The position numbers were made by a program, and so were the translations under genes. Source: DATJGF01 sp035495315 (lineage in GTDB: Bacteria; Verrucomicrobiota; Verrucomicrobiia; Limisphaerales; UBA8199). Taken from it: a DNA stretch of 64,000 nt. The notes under the pieces were generated by a model. It saw nothing but the letters and a program-made list of their open reading frames with translations. It did not search any database and was not told where the DNA came from. This document shows, in pieces, positions 35,412 to 43,075 of the stretch (positions are counted from its first letter, which is position 1; each line of letters begins with the position of its first letter). The stretch spans positions 114,022 through 178,021 of the forward strand of contig DATJGF010000229.1 of NCBI GenBank assembly GCA_035495315.1, in the 5' to 3' direction.

Positions 35412-35475
35412 ACCTGTCGAGGTTTGACAGGTTCGGCGGTTTTTTGTCTCATGGCCATTCCATTAAATGGAATGG
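35412..35475. promoter_or_regulatory. Two palindromes in the divergent htrA/DUF5060 gap
   Basis: ACCTGTC (35412-35418) pairs with GACAGGT (35426-35432), and CCATTCCATT (35455-35464) pairs perfectly with AATGGAATGG (35466-35475) around one base. Both lie between the divergent starts at 35331 and 35490. Palindromes in a shared promoter region are candidate operators; a terminator role is unlikely because no transcript should end here. Confidence 0.45.
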
Positions 35476-35489
35476 AAAAATGACTGCTT

Positions 35490-37196
35490 ATGGAAGATAT
35501 CGGGTTCAAACGGGGTGTTCATCAGCGCCGAAATGGGTCTTTTACAGAACCGACCGCGGGATTAGTTGGGAGTAGGCGAAATGCTACCGCATGCCCAGGC
35601 CTTACTTGGTTATCCCTGGCCTTGTGCCTTGCCGCGGTAAGCACCGCCGTCAAAGGTCTCTCGGCGACGCAATCGACAAAGATGCCGGTGGTTCCTAAAT
35701 GGGGTCGCTTCGAATACGCCTTCACTAGCAGCACTAACTATGAAAACCCATTGCAACAAGCCACATTGCGCATTGTATTCACTTCACCGCTCGGGGAAAC
35801 CGCGCAGGTGTTTGGCTTTTGGGATGGTAGCCGCACCTGGCGCGTTCGCTTCTCTCCCGACCAACCCGGGACTTGGAGCTTCAAAAGCACCTGCTCGGAC
35901 GCGGCAAATTCAGGATTGAACAACCAGCGGGGAGAATTTCTTTGCACTTCAACTATTGGGCAAAGCCGTTTTCATCGACACGGTCCCGTTAAGGTGGCTC
36001 AAGATCGGCACCACCTCGAGCACGCCGATCGTTCGCCCTTTTTCTGGTTGTCCGATGAAGTCAGCAAAGGTGTACGAATGGCCGACGCAAAAAGCCTGGG
36101 AACCTACGCCGTGATCCGCTCCTCGCAAAATTTCACGGTTGCGCAATGGGCGGTAGCCCCGGGCGGTGATGCCGCTAATGAGTCGGCGCTCGCTGGGTTC
36201 CCGGAGCGGATCAGCGTCAACCCGGACTTTTTTAAACGGCTCGATGCCAAAATAGACATCCTTTCGACAGCCGGCATCCTGAGCGCCATCACTCCACTGG
36301 CAGAGCCTGATTCCAGTCCGGAAGCGGTTGCCTTGCCGGATGACCAGGCCATGCTGCTCACCCGCTACGTCGTCGCACGCTGGGGCGCGGACCCGGTGGC
36401 CTGGGTGCTCGCACCAGGAATGAGCAGCAAACAAACCGAGCGGTGGAAAAAAATCGGCTCAGAAGTGTTCTCGACTAACCGACACGCCCCGGTAATTGTC
36501 TACTCGCGCCAGGTCGACGAAACCCTGGTCGAATTTGCTGAGCAAGGCTGGGTTGATGTCCTTGGCGCACCCACTCGTGAGGTCAAACCCGAGGTCCTGT
36601 CGAAAATTGCGCAGACCCACCCGATAGTCGCCTTGACTCCTCACGAAAACGCCTTTCAACCTAAAACGCGCACGCGGGTTACAGCCCAGGACGTGCGAGG
36701 CTCAGCGTATTGCGGCGTCTTGCCCACACCGCCGGCTGGAGTCAGTTATGCAGGTTCAGCGGTGGAAAATTGGGATACCACTGTCGAGCCCAAACAAGAA
36801 GACATCTGGGGAGCAGGACTTCCCGTCTGGCATAAGGCCTTGTTCATGCCCGGTGCAAAACAAGTCGGCTACTTGGCGGGACTGCTAAATTCCGTCGACT
36901 TTTGGCGACTGCGACCTGACGCTGGAATCTTAGTCTCTCAGCCCGGTACCGGATCCGGCGGACCGGAGATCTGTCCCGCGGCGACTGAAACCAAGGATCT
37001 TTCGCTGGTCTATGTCGCTAATGAGCGTATGCTGGAACTGTCGCTGGACGCGATGCCTCATTCGCCCGCTGTCACCTGGTTTAACCCCCGACAGGGTGGC
37101 AACAGTCCCGCAGTCGCCGTCGTAGTCCAGGGCAAATGCCAGTTCCCAACGCCCGACCCTGAGGATTGGGTGCTGGTCCTTAAGGCGGGCAAGTAG
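35490..37196 (+). CDS. DUF5060/apiosidase-like secreted protein with degraded active-site region
   Basis: A 568-residue protein with an N-terminal hydrophobic segment (~40-57, LTWLSLALCLAAVSTAV) acting as signal or anchor, preceded by ~39 polar residues. Residues ~68-135 fit DUF5060 (WGRFEYAFTSSTNYENPL...FWDGSRTWRVRFSPDQPGTW), which precedes apiosidase-like DUF4038 (GH140-type) domains in plant-polysaccharide degraders. The barrel part retains FFWLSDEVSKG where active members have PFFWLGDTAW-type, so activity is doubtful. ATG at 35490 is the only start in reach. It converges on a KDG kinase gene, which would fit pectin or glycan metabolism (inference). Confidence 0.7.
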   Translation: MEDIGFKRGVHQRRNGSFTEPTAGLVGSRRNATACPGLTWLSLALCLAAVSTAVKGLSATQSTKMPVVPKWGRFEYAFTSSTNYENPLQQATLRIVFTSPLGETAQVFGFWDGSRTWRVRFSPDQPGTWSFKSTCSDAANSGLNNQRGEFLCTSTIGQSRFHRHGPVKVAQDRHHLEHADRSPFFWLSDEVSKGVRMADAKSLGTYAVIRSSQNFTVAQWAVAPGGDAANESALAGFPERISVNPDFFKRLDAKIDILSTAGILSAITPLAEPDSSPEAVALPDDQAMLLTRYVVARWGADPVAWVLAPGMSSKQTERWKKIGSEVFSTNRHAPVIVYSRQVDETLVEFAEQGWVDVLGAPTREVKPEVLSKIAQTHPIVALTPHENAFQPKTRTRVTAQDVRGSAYCGVLPTPPAGVSYAGSAVENWDTTVEPKQEDIWGAGLPVWHKALFMPGAKQVGYLAGLLNSVDFWRLRPDAGILVSQPGTGSGGPEICPAATETKDLSLVYVANERMLELSLDAMPHSPAVTWFNPRQGGNSPAVAVVVQGKCQFPTPDPEDWVLVLKAGK

Positions 37197-37204
37197 ACGC
37201 TAAA

Positions 37205-37322
37205 TAAATCCGAAACTCGAAATCCGAAATCTGAAAACGCTACAACCGGACGCGCGTTCCAGCTCGGCTATTTTAAGCTTGGGAATTTCTTTCGGACCTC
37301 GATCTTCGGATTTAGGATTTCT
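37205..37322. repeat. TCCGAAA-type inverted repeat
   Basis: AATCCGAAACTCGAAATCCG at ~37207 on the left and GATCTTCGGATTTAGGATTT ending at 37320 on the right form an imperfect inverted pair between convergent genes, the third occurrence of this family in the window after 12071-12200 and 20720-20745. Confidence 0.65.
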
Positions 37323-37327
37323 TTTGC

Positions 37328-38428
37328 TCACCGTCTGACTCTCGCGCTGCCACCACGCACCAATGCTTCGACTTCACTCAGGGTTGCCATCGACGTATCC
37401 CCCGGCGTGGTCATCGCCAGCGCACCGTGCGCTGCCCCATACTCCACAGCTTTCTGCGGGTCCCCAAATTGCATCAAGCCGTAAATTAGCCCGCTCGCAA
37501 AACTGTCCCCGCCACCGATCCGGTCCAGCACCTCGACTCCTTCGCGCATTACTGCCTGAAAAAACTCACCGCCCGCCCAACAAATCGCACCCCAATCGTT
37601 GCGGCTGGCCGAACGAACGGTGCGCAATGTCGTCGCCGCTATGTTTATGTTCGGATAGGCGACGGACAATTCCCGAATCATCTTTTTGAAGGCGGCTACT
37701 TCCACTTTCGAAATATTTTCGTCGAGGCCCTCGACTGTTAACCCCAGACAGGCAGTAAAGTCCTCCTCATTTCCGATTATCACATCTACGGCTTTGACGA
37801 TTTGGCGATTCACCTCCTGGGCGCGTTTCCGGCCACCAATGTTTTGCCACAACGACGGACGATAATTGAGGTCATACGACACAATCGTGCCATGTTTTTT
37901 CGCCGCCGCCACCGCTTCGAGGATCAACGCCGGTGTGGTCTCGCTTAATGCAGCGAAAATGCCTCCAGTATGAAACCACCGGCAGCCCTCTGTACCAAAG
38001 ATGCGGTTCCAATCGTAGTCCCCCGGTTTCAATTGGCTCGCAGCGCTGTGGCCGCGATCCGAAATCCCCACTGCTCCGCGCAAACCAAATCCACGTTCCG
38101 TGAAATTCAGTCCATTACGCACACTCCGGCCTACCCCATCGAAAGGAACCCATTTAATATACCTGGTATCAACACCGCCCTGCAAAATGCAGTCTTCCAG
38201 CAGTCGCCCGACGTCATTATCGGCAAATGACGTGCAGATCGCCGTCTCCAATCCGAAGCAACGGCGCAATCCCCGCGCCACGTTGTACTCTCCCCCGCCT
38301 TCCCAAACCCGAAATTGCCGCGCCGTCCGCACCCGGCCTTCTCCCGGGTCCAGGCGCAACATGACCTCCCCCAGGGCGATCAGATCATATTGGCAAGCAC
38401 CCGCAGGTTTGATGTTTAAGGTTCGCAT
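37328..38428 (-). CDS. kdgK: PfkB-family sugar kinase, probably 2-keto-3-deoxygluconate kinase
   Basis: Ribokinase-like enzyme. ATG at 38428 gives 366 residues with the N-terminal ALGEVMLRLDPGEGRVRTAR, the sugar-contact WEGGGEYNVARGLRRC and the C-terminal PfkB signature DRIGGGDSFASGLIYG with the catalytic Asp. GEVMLRL and NVARGL patterns are typical of KDG kinases, which phosphorylate KDG to KDPG in uronate and Entner-Doudoroff pathways; other PfkB sugars cannot be excluded. A TTG three codons up (38437) is the alternative start. No aldolase gene is adjacent. Confidence 0.85.
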   Translation of the reverse strand: MRTLNIKPAGACQYDLIALGEVMLRLDPGEGRVRTARQFRVWEGGGEYNVARGLRRCFGLETAICTSFADNDVGRLLEDCILQGGVDTRYIKWVPFDGVGRSVRNGLNFTERGFGLRGAVGISDRGHSAASQLKPGDYDWNRIFGTEGCRWFHTGGIFAALSETTPALILEAVAAAKKHGTIVSYDLNYRPSLWQNIGGRKRAQEVNRQIVKAVDVIIGNEEDFTACLGLTVEGLDENISKVEVAAFKKMIRELSVAYPNINIAATTLRTVRSASRNDWGAICWAGGEFFQAVMREGVEVLDRIGGGDSFASGLIYGLMQFGDPQKAVEYGAAHGALAMTTPGDTSMATLSEVEALVRGGSARVRR

Positions 38429-38647
38429 GACGTCCAATCAGGCCGATTCGCCCAATTAACTTTGACTGTGAATGTGTGGAGAAATTGGTAGCCGCACAAC
38501 CCTATTTCCGGACCCGGAGTTTAGTTTTCCTAAAAGGCGCCTCCAAATCGCCTAATCCCGGTTTGCTTTTTTACGCTCCCTGTGCTGTATTAATGCCCGG
38601 GCGCCGATCTACCCAGGTACTTTGCGCTCGCTGAATATTGATTGAAT

Positions 38648-39067
38648 ATGCCAACGACCATTGAAGAAACGCCCGTGATGCAAAAGACCAGGGAACTCTG
38701 CCAAGCCATTCTCGACCAACCGAATATGCAGTCCATTCGGAGACGAATCGACGCCTTCATGGCGGACGAAAAGAGCCGCACCCAATACGACGGCCTCGTC
38801 AACAAGGGCCAGGTTTTGCAGCAAAAACAGCACAATGCCACACCGTTAACCGGCGAGGAAATCGCCGATTTTGAGCAGCATCGCGATGCCTTGTTGCAGA
38901 ATTCCGTTGCGCGCGATTTCCTCGATGCCCAGGAGGAACTTCATCAGGTCCAGCAATCGATTCACCAGTACGTTAATAAAACCCTCGAACTGGGCCGACT
39001 CCCGACCGAGCAGGAACTCAGCGGTGAAGGTTGCGGCCACGGCTGTGGCTGCGGACACAATCACTGA
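38648..39067 (+). CDS. YlbF/YmcA-family protein with Cys/His-rich tail
   Basis: All-helical protein of 139 residues with the YlbF/YmcA pattern (VMQKTRELCQAILDQPNMQ, IDAFMADEKSRTQYDGLV, and a long helix ending ELHQVQQSIHQYVNKTLELG). In Bacillus, YlbF and YmcA form a complex with YaaT that affects RNA processing and carries iron-sulfur clusters (established knowledge); the role here is unknown. The last residues, GCGHGCGCGHNH, hold three Cys and three His and could bind metal. A TTG at 38642 lies two codons up; ATG is preferred. Confidence 0.82.
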   Translation: MPTTIEETPVMQKTRELCQAILDQPNMQSIRRRIDAFMADEKSRTQYDGLVNKGQVLQQKQHNATPLTGEEIADFEQHRDALLQNSVARDFLDAQEELHQVQQSIHQYVNKTLELGRLPTEQELSGEGCGHGCGCGHNH

Positions 39068-39136
39068 ACTGGCCCTCGCCTAACCTGGGAATTTAACCGC
39101 CCTCGACGCAGCTCCGGCCGGGTCGTAAAGTCTCCT

Positions 39137-39340
39137 ATGAAGAGGCCTCAGTCCCGCCAGCGCCCGTCTATTCGCGGCCAGGAAAGCGATCAGTTAGACT
39201 CGTTAAACGCGGCCGTCCGCTCTAAACGCGGTGCGTCTCAGACCATTCGGCAAGCCATCGAGGCTGACATCGAAGCCAAAGCCAGAAAGAACGAAGTCGA
39301 TACTCGGCCAACTTCAAACACACCTAGCGCACGCCCGTAG
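39137..39340 (+). CDS. Small hypothetical protein
   Basis: A 67-residue basic protein (MKRPQSRQRPSIRGQESDQL). It is predicted mostly disordered with one helix (~33-53, ASQTIRQAIEADIEAKARK). It may be a genuine small gene following the YlbF-like gene, but its stop lies in the left arm of an inverted repeat and no clear ribosome site is seen. No family is recognised. Confidence 0.4.
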   Translation: MKRPQSRQRPSIRGQESDQLDSLNAAVRSKRGASQTIRQAIEADIEAKARKNEVDTRPTSNTPSARP

Positions 39341-39455
39341 CGCGGGCTTTCGAGCCTGCTGTATCGCAGGTTTTAACCTGCACGACTGTCCCGAGAACCC
39401 ATTCAATTTGCCGACTGAAAGTCGGGGATACAGCAGGCTGAAAGCCTGCGCTACG
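39336..39455. repeat. Inverted pair of GTAG-headed hairpins (REPIN-like)
   Basis: GTAG (39337-39340) is followed by a stem (GCGGGCT 39342-39348, loop TTCG, AGCCTGC 39353-39359). The mirror copy has GCAGGCT (39433-39439), loop GAA, AGCCTGC (39443-39449) and ends in CTAC (39451-39454). Outer arms of ~30 bp match with one mismatch and one indel. Two small hairpins lie inside (39366-39381 and 39411-39425). Confidence 0.85.
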
Positions 39456-39489
39456 ACTGTCGCCACGGGCCTCTAGTTAAAGCTAGCCG

Positions 39490-40257
39490 TCAGAGTCGCC
39501 GCATCAGATTCTTTGCGCGGCGCACCCAGACACGATCCCGTTTTCTTTGGTAAGCCGGCGCGTGCAGATCATCGGCGATTGTATCCTTCAATTCCGTCCG
39601 GGCCAGGTCGGGCTGATTCTTGGCCAGGTACAATTCAGCCAATTGAACTTTGGCGCGCGGATACGAATGGTTTTGGGTGACCTGCTGCCAAATCGCCAAC
39701 GCGCTATCGGTTTCCCCCAAAGCTGTCAACGTTTCGGCCAAGGCCATCTGCGAATAACCATAATCGTGTTTTGGATTTTCCTTCACCACTCCTTCCAGCA
39801 GCGGACGGGCTTCGGCAGGCTTGCGCTGGCGCAGCAGGCATTGGCCCAGGTGCGCACGTGTATCAATGTCCGCCGGGTCGCGCTCGAGCGAAGCCCGGTA
39901 GCACGCCTCCGCTTTGTCCAGCTTTCCTTGCTGAAAGTAGATATCACCCAATTGAAAATGATGGTGCGCTTTGTCCAGATGATGAATTTGCGCCTGCAAC
40001 TCTTTGATCCGCTTTCGGTCATGCGCACCCGGCAGTTCAAATCCCTGCGTCGCCGAGGGTGCGGCCCGATAGACCGCGAAATAATAGAACAGTGCCGAAA
40101 TGCCAAAACCGATAAAGATGAACAAAGCCCACAGCCACTCGCGGCGCCGCAGCGCGTCAATTAGCATCCACAGCTGGAATAGTGACATGATCACAACACC
40201 AGGAGAGCTGATCCAGTAATCGAGGTGCACCAGGTTTGAGATCAGCGACGCAAGCAT
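39490..40257 (-). CDS. TPR protein with N-terminal membrane helices
   Basis: A 255-residue protein with two hydrophobic segments (~20-36 and ~42-62: SPGVVIMSLFQLWMLIDAL, WLWALFIFIGFGISALFYY) resembling a PLD-nuclease N-terminal-type or small cytoplasmic-facing anchor, then TPR repeats from ~92 to 235 (HHFQLGDIYFQQGKLDKAEA, IDTRAHLGQCLLRQRKPAEA, AKVQLAELYLAKNQPDLART). It is divergent from the glycosylase gene at 40355. TPRs suggest a scaffold role; partner unknown. Confidence 0.85.
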   Translation of the reverse strand: MLASLISNLVHLDYWISSPGVVIMSLFQLWMLIDALRRREWLWALFIFIGFGISALFYYFAVYRAAPSATQGFELPGAHDRKRIKELQAQIHHLDKAHHHFQLGDIYFQQGKLDKAEACYRASLERDPADIDTRAHLGQCLLRQRKPAEARPLLEGVVKENPKHDYGYSQMALAETLTALGETDSALAIWQQVTQNHSYPRAKVQLAELYLAKNQPDLARTELKDTIADDLHAPAYQRKRDRVWVRRAKNLMRRL

Positions 40258-40354
40258 TCGGAAAAAGCCTAGACACGCTCTGGTTGCACGGCAACGAAAT
40301 TGAAATCCAAAAGGGTGGAGTCACCTTAAGTCGTCTTTTACAATTGAGGTCAGA

Positions 40355-41065
40355 ATGACGAAACGTCGGTCCCCACCCGAAATGCGAGCCTTGCGCCGCG
40401 CCTATCGGCTGATGTTGGCCCGATTCGGACACCAGCAGTGGTGGCCCGGCGAAACCCCCTTTGAGGTCTGCATTGGAGCCATCCTTACCCAAAATACCAA
40501 CTGGAGTAACGTCGAACGCGCCCTGACAAATCTGAAAACTGCGGGGTTGCTGGATCCCCACAAAATCTTTGCGCTCAGCGAAACCAGGTTGGCTCAACTC
40601 ATCCGGCCGGCAGGCTACTTTAATGTCAAAGCGCGCCGAGTGCGTTCTTTCTTGCGAGTCTTGATCGAAGAATTCGGCGGCAACCTCGATCGTTTGTTTG
40701 CCGGCGACACCGGCGACGTACGCGCGCGCTTGCTGTCAATAAATGGCATCGGTCCGGAAACTGCCGATTGCATGCTGCTCTATGCCGGTGGGCACCATCG
40801 ATTCGTGATCGACGCCTATACCAAACGCATCTTTCAACGCCACCATTGGGGAATCCCGACCGTCGACTACCACCACTTGCAACAATTGTGTGAAACCTCA
40901 TTGTGCGAAAAACACGGCTCTGATCGGCTCGATTACTGGCAGGACTTCCACGCCCAACTCGTCATGGTCGGCAAACATTTTTGCCGGTCCCGGCAACCGC
41001 TCTGCGCGGAATGCCCGCTAAAGCCGCTGCTGCCGCAAAACTCACTCCCGTCAGCGTCGGCTTGA
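40355..41065 (+). CDS. HhH-GPD DNA glycosylase (endonuclease III-like)
   Basis: Base-excision repair glycosylase of 236 residues. It has ILTQNTNWSNVERAL, the helix-hairpin-helix LLSINGIGPETADCML (~127-141) and the catalytic Asp153 (VIDAYTKRI). The lyase Lys of Nth (GVGRKTA) is Glu135, so it is probably monofunctional, like 3-methyladenine glycosylase MagIII or related types. Near the C-terminus Cys210, Cys217 and Cys220 follow the spacing of the iron-sulfur loop, but the fourth Cys is missing. ATG has a GAGGT four bases upstream. Confidence 0.88.
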   Translation: MTKRRSPPEMRALRRAYRLMLARFGHQQWWPGETPFEVCIGAILTQNTNWSNVERALTNLKTAGLLDPHKIFALSETRLAQLIRPAGYFNVKARRVRSFLRVLIEEFGGNLDRLFAGDTGDVRARLLSINGIGPETADCMLLYAGGHHRFVIDAYTKRIFQRHHWGIPTVDYHHLQQLCETSLCEKHGSDRLDYWQDFHAQLVMVGKHFCRSRQPLCAECPLKPLLPQNSLPSASA

Positions 41066-41092
41066 ATCAGCTACCAGCAGCGTGCGGTTCAC

Positions 41093-41397
41093 TCAACCCG
41101 CACTAAAGCCCGCATCAACGGGCAGGTCAGCGCCGGTCACCAACCTTGCTTCGTCACTGGCCAGGAACACTAGCATCGAGGCGATCTCCCCCGGTCGGCC
41201 AAAACCTCGTTCGGCGACCAGGGCATCCAGAGCGGCCGTCCGCCCCTCTTTCGCAGCGATCTGCTCAGGTCGGCCAGTGCGGTCCTGGCTCCCTCAGCTG
41301 CGAACCTCTCCGCCGTCGCTTTCCCGATGCCCGATGCCGCACCGGTGATCAAGGCGACTTTGCCGAGCATTCGTCTGGGGAAAGGTGCCGTTGGCAT
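41093..41397 (-). pseudogene. Remnant of a short-chain dehydrogenase gene
   Basis: The minus strand shows the start of an SDR protein (MLGKVALITGAASGIGKATA; nucleotide motif TGAASGIG) from ~41370 down to ~41270 and, in a different frame, the end of an SDR protein (GRPGEIASMLVFLASDEARL, then LVTGADLPVDAGFSAG and a stop at 41093). About 150 residues of the middle, with the Tyr-x-x-x-Lys active site, are gone, and the halves are out of frame. This looks like an internal deletion in a once-functional gene. Upstream start candidates at 41397 and 41370. Confidence 0.8.
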
Positions 41398-41474
41398 GCC
41401 GACGTTTTGCCAGCGTAACGCAGCGTTGGCCAGCTTGTTTTGGTCTAATCGTGCTTCGAGGCGAGGTGCCACAG

Positions 41475-41963
41475 CTACTTAGTGCCACCACTCTCTTCGT
41501 AGCAGGAGTCAATCTCATCAAGAATACCAAGGAGCCTCTCGATCTTTACGTCGGTTGAACTGTGGAAGGACCTCGGTTCATAACGCCTTTTCAACATCAT
41601 TGCGTCATAGCGCACAAGCTCGTAAGCCCGCTGGGAAGAAACGCGCGGAGTTGTGGGATGCTGCTCGATCTTCCGTGCCACCCAGGGCGCTTTGCGAGAA
41701 ATTTGCCCCAGGTAGTATACCGTTTCCCAATCGAGCGCGGTGGGACGAAACGCCGCATATCTCAGATCTCTGCGGGCCCAAACATTAGCATCCCAGGCTA
41801 CTTTGTATGCCTCATGAGCTAGCTCGGCAACCTTCTCCGCATCGAACGGGTATGAAGTGTTTTCGGCCGGTTGTGCGGGAACTGCCGTTCTGCATCCCGC
41901 GCCAATGGCGCCCGCAATCAAAAGAGTGCAAAGAGACAAACCTAACCGGGTGAAGCGACTCAT
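41475..41963 (-). CDS. Hypothetical lipoprotein
   Basis: A 162-residue protein with lipobox (IGAGC, Cys24). No family is recognised. Mature residues are helical and charged (FDAEKVAELAHEAYKVAWDANVWARR; shown in parts) with an ERLLGILDEIDSCYEE end. ATG 41963 gives a signal peptide of ordinary length; a GTG at 41996 with a good AGGA ahead overlaps the upstream gene's stop and is the alternative. It is last in a three-gene run with the DUF2961 and isochorismatase-like genes. Confidence 0.7.
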   Translation of the reverse strand: MSRFTRLGLSLCTLLIAGAIGAGCRTAVPAQPAENTSYPFDAEKVAELAHEAYKVAWDANVWARRDLRYAAFRPTALDWETVYYLGQISRKAPWVARKIEQHPTTPRVSSQRAYELVRYDAMMLKRRYEPRSFHSSTDVKIERLLGILDEIDSCYEESGGTK

Positions 41964-41992
41964 TCCGGTCGCAGAGATCACACTCTGGTCGT

Positions 41993-43075
41993 TCACTTAT
42001 CCTGGACGTGCGGCGCCCAATTCACGCGCTCGCTCGGACCTGGCAATTTAGGGAACTGCATATGTGGCTCCGTCTGGTACCAATACGCCACGCTGTAATA
42101 ATAGTTCAGGCTGTCGAACGGCGGCACGCCCTGCCCTTGCTCGATCAAAAATCGCAACGACTTGCGGAACGGCACCGGATCTGGCACATGCCAGCGGTAA
42201 GCGGAAATAAACGGCTCCTCTAACAGCGGCACGCCAAAATACGGAAAGCAACCGGAGCGCAAGCCGTACGATTCACAAAAATAATCTTCCGAACCAGTTC
42301 CCTGGATCTCCTGTTTACCGTCAATAAATACCATCTCGTCGCCCTCGCCCCACCAGCCTCCTTCGTTATTTTTCACGCTTAGCACGCAGCCAATCAGGTG
42401 GCCTCGACCTTGTGCGTCCAGGATGAGATAAGGTCCTTGTGCCGGCGGCGTGCCTTGGCGGTATTGCGCGTGGAAATAAAGTTGTTTCGTTGGCGGCTTG
42501 TGATAACTGCGGTAGTTCACCTCAAACCAATGCTGACTTCGTTCCTTGCCCTCATTGCTGATGGTGACCCGCGCCGATTTCCGAAATGGCATCGGAAAAT
42601 AGCAATTCCGCGCCGCGCCCATCGCCGCCGCATTGGTGGCTTTACCGGGCTGTTGATCAATGGAGACCAGCGCCGAATTGAGCTTCGCCGTGAAACCAAA
42701 ACCAATTCCAAAAAAATCCCCGACCGGCGCCTCGACGCTCGGCTGGCGTTCGCCATCCCAGTACATCCGCAGCACGTGATACTGAAGGTGATGCGTTTCT
42801 TTGCTGGTGATATTGTCCCGCCAATGAACAATACAGCCTGGTCCTTTAATGTCCGCGAGCACTAACGTAGCCCCTGGCTCAAGATAACGCCAATCCTCAT
42901 TGCCTCCTTTCGGATCGCTGGATGTGATCCGATGCGCATCAAAGTCCCGCGCCCCGGGCAATTGATCCAAAACCAAGTCCTGCCCGAAAATATCCACCTC
43001 GATCCACATCACGCCCAGTACCAGCAAGCGAAGCAGGTACCGCGCCAGGGGCAGCCACTGTGGCTTGGATCTCAA
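41993..43075 (-). CDS. DUF2961 (GH172-type) glycoside hydrolase
   Basis: A 360-residue exported protein. DUF2961 includes GH172 enzymes that cleave arabinofuranosyl or fructofuranosyl links (established knowledge). It has a hydrophobic N-terminus (~12-30), the double jelly-roll-like start GARDFDAHRITSSDPKGGNE and GPGCIVHWRD, the family core GGWWGEGDEMVFIDGKQ and GTGSEDYFCESYG, which carry the likely catalytic acids. The first codon is TTG at 43075, overlapping the previous TGA; an ATG at 43009 would remove the signal sequence, so TTG is preferred. It is coupled to the isochorismatase-like gene. Confidence 0.9.
   Translation of the reverse strand: MRSKPQWLPLARYLLRLLVLGVMWIEVDIFGQDLVLDQLPGARDFDAHRITSSDPKGGNEDWRYLEPGATLVLADIKGPGCIVHWRDNITSKETHHLQYHVLRMYWDGERQPSVEAPVGDFFGIGFGFTAKLNSALVSIDQQPGKATNAAAMGAARNCYFPMPFRKSARVTISNEGKERSQHWFEVNYRSYHKPPTKQLYFHAQYRQGTPPAQGPYLILDAQGRGHLIGCVLSVKNNEGGWWGEGDEMVFIDGKQEIQGTGSEDYFCESYGLRSGCFPYFGVPLLEEPFISAYRWHVPDPVPFRKSLRFLIEQGQGVPPFDSLNYYYSVAYWYQTEPHMQFPKLPGPSERVNWAPHVQDK

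Noticed and set aside
39137..39476. CRISPR or toxin-antitoxin unit near the 39.3 kb repeats
   Set aside because: There is one inverted pair, not a series of direct repeats with spacers, and the short ORF there has no toxin or antitoxin features.
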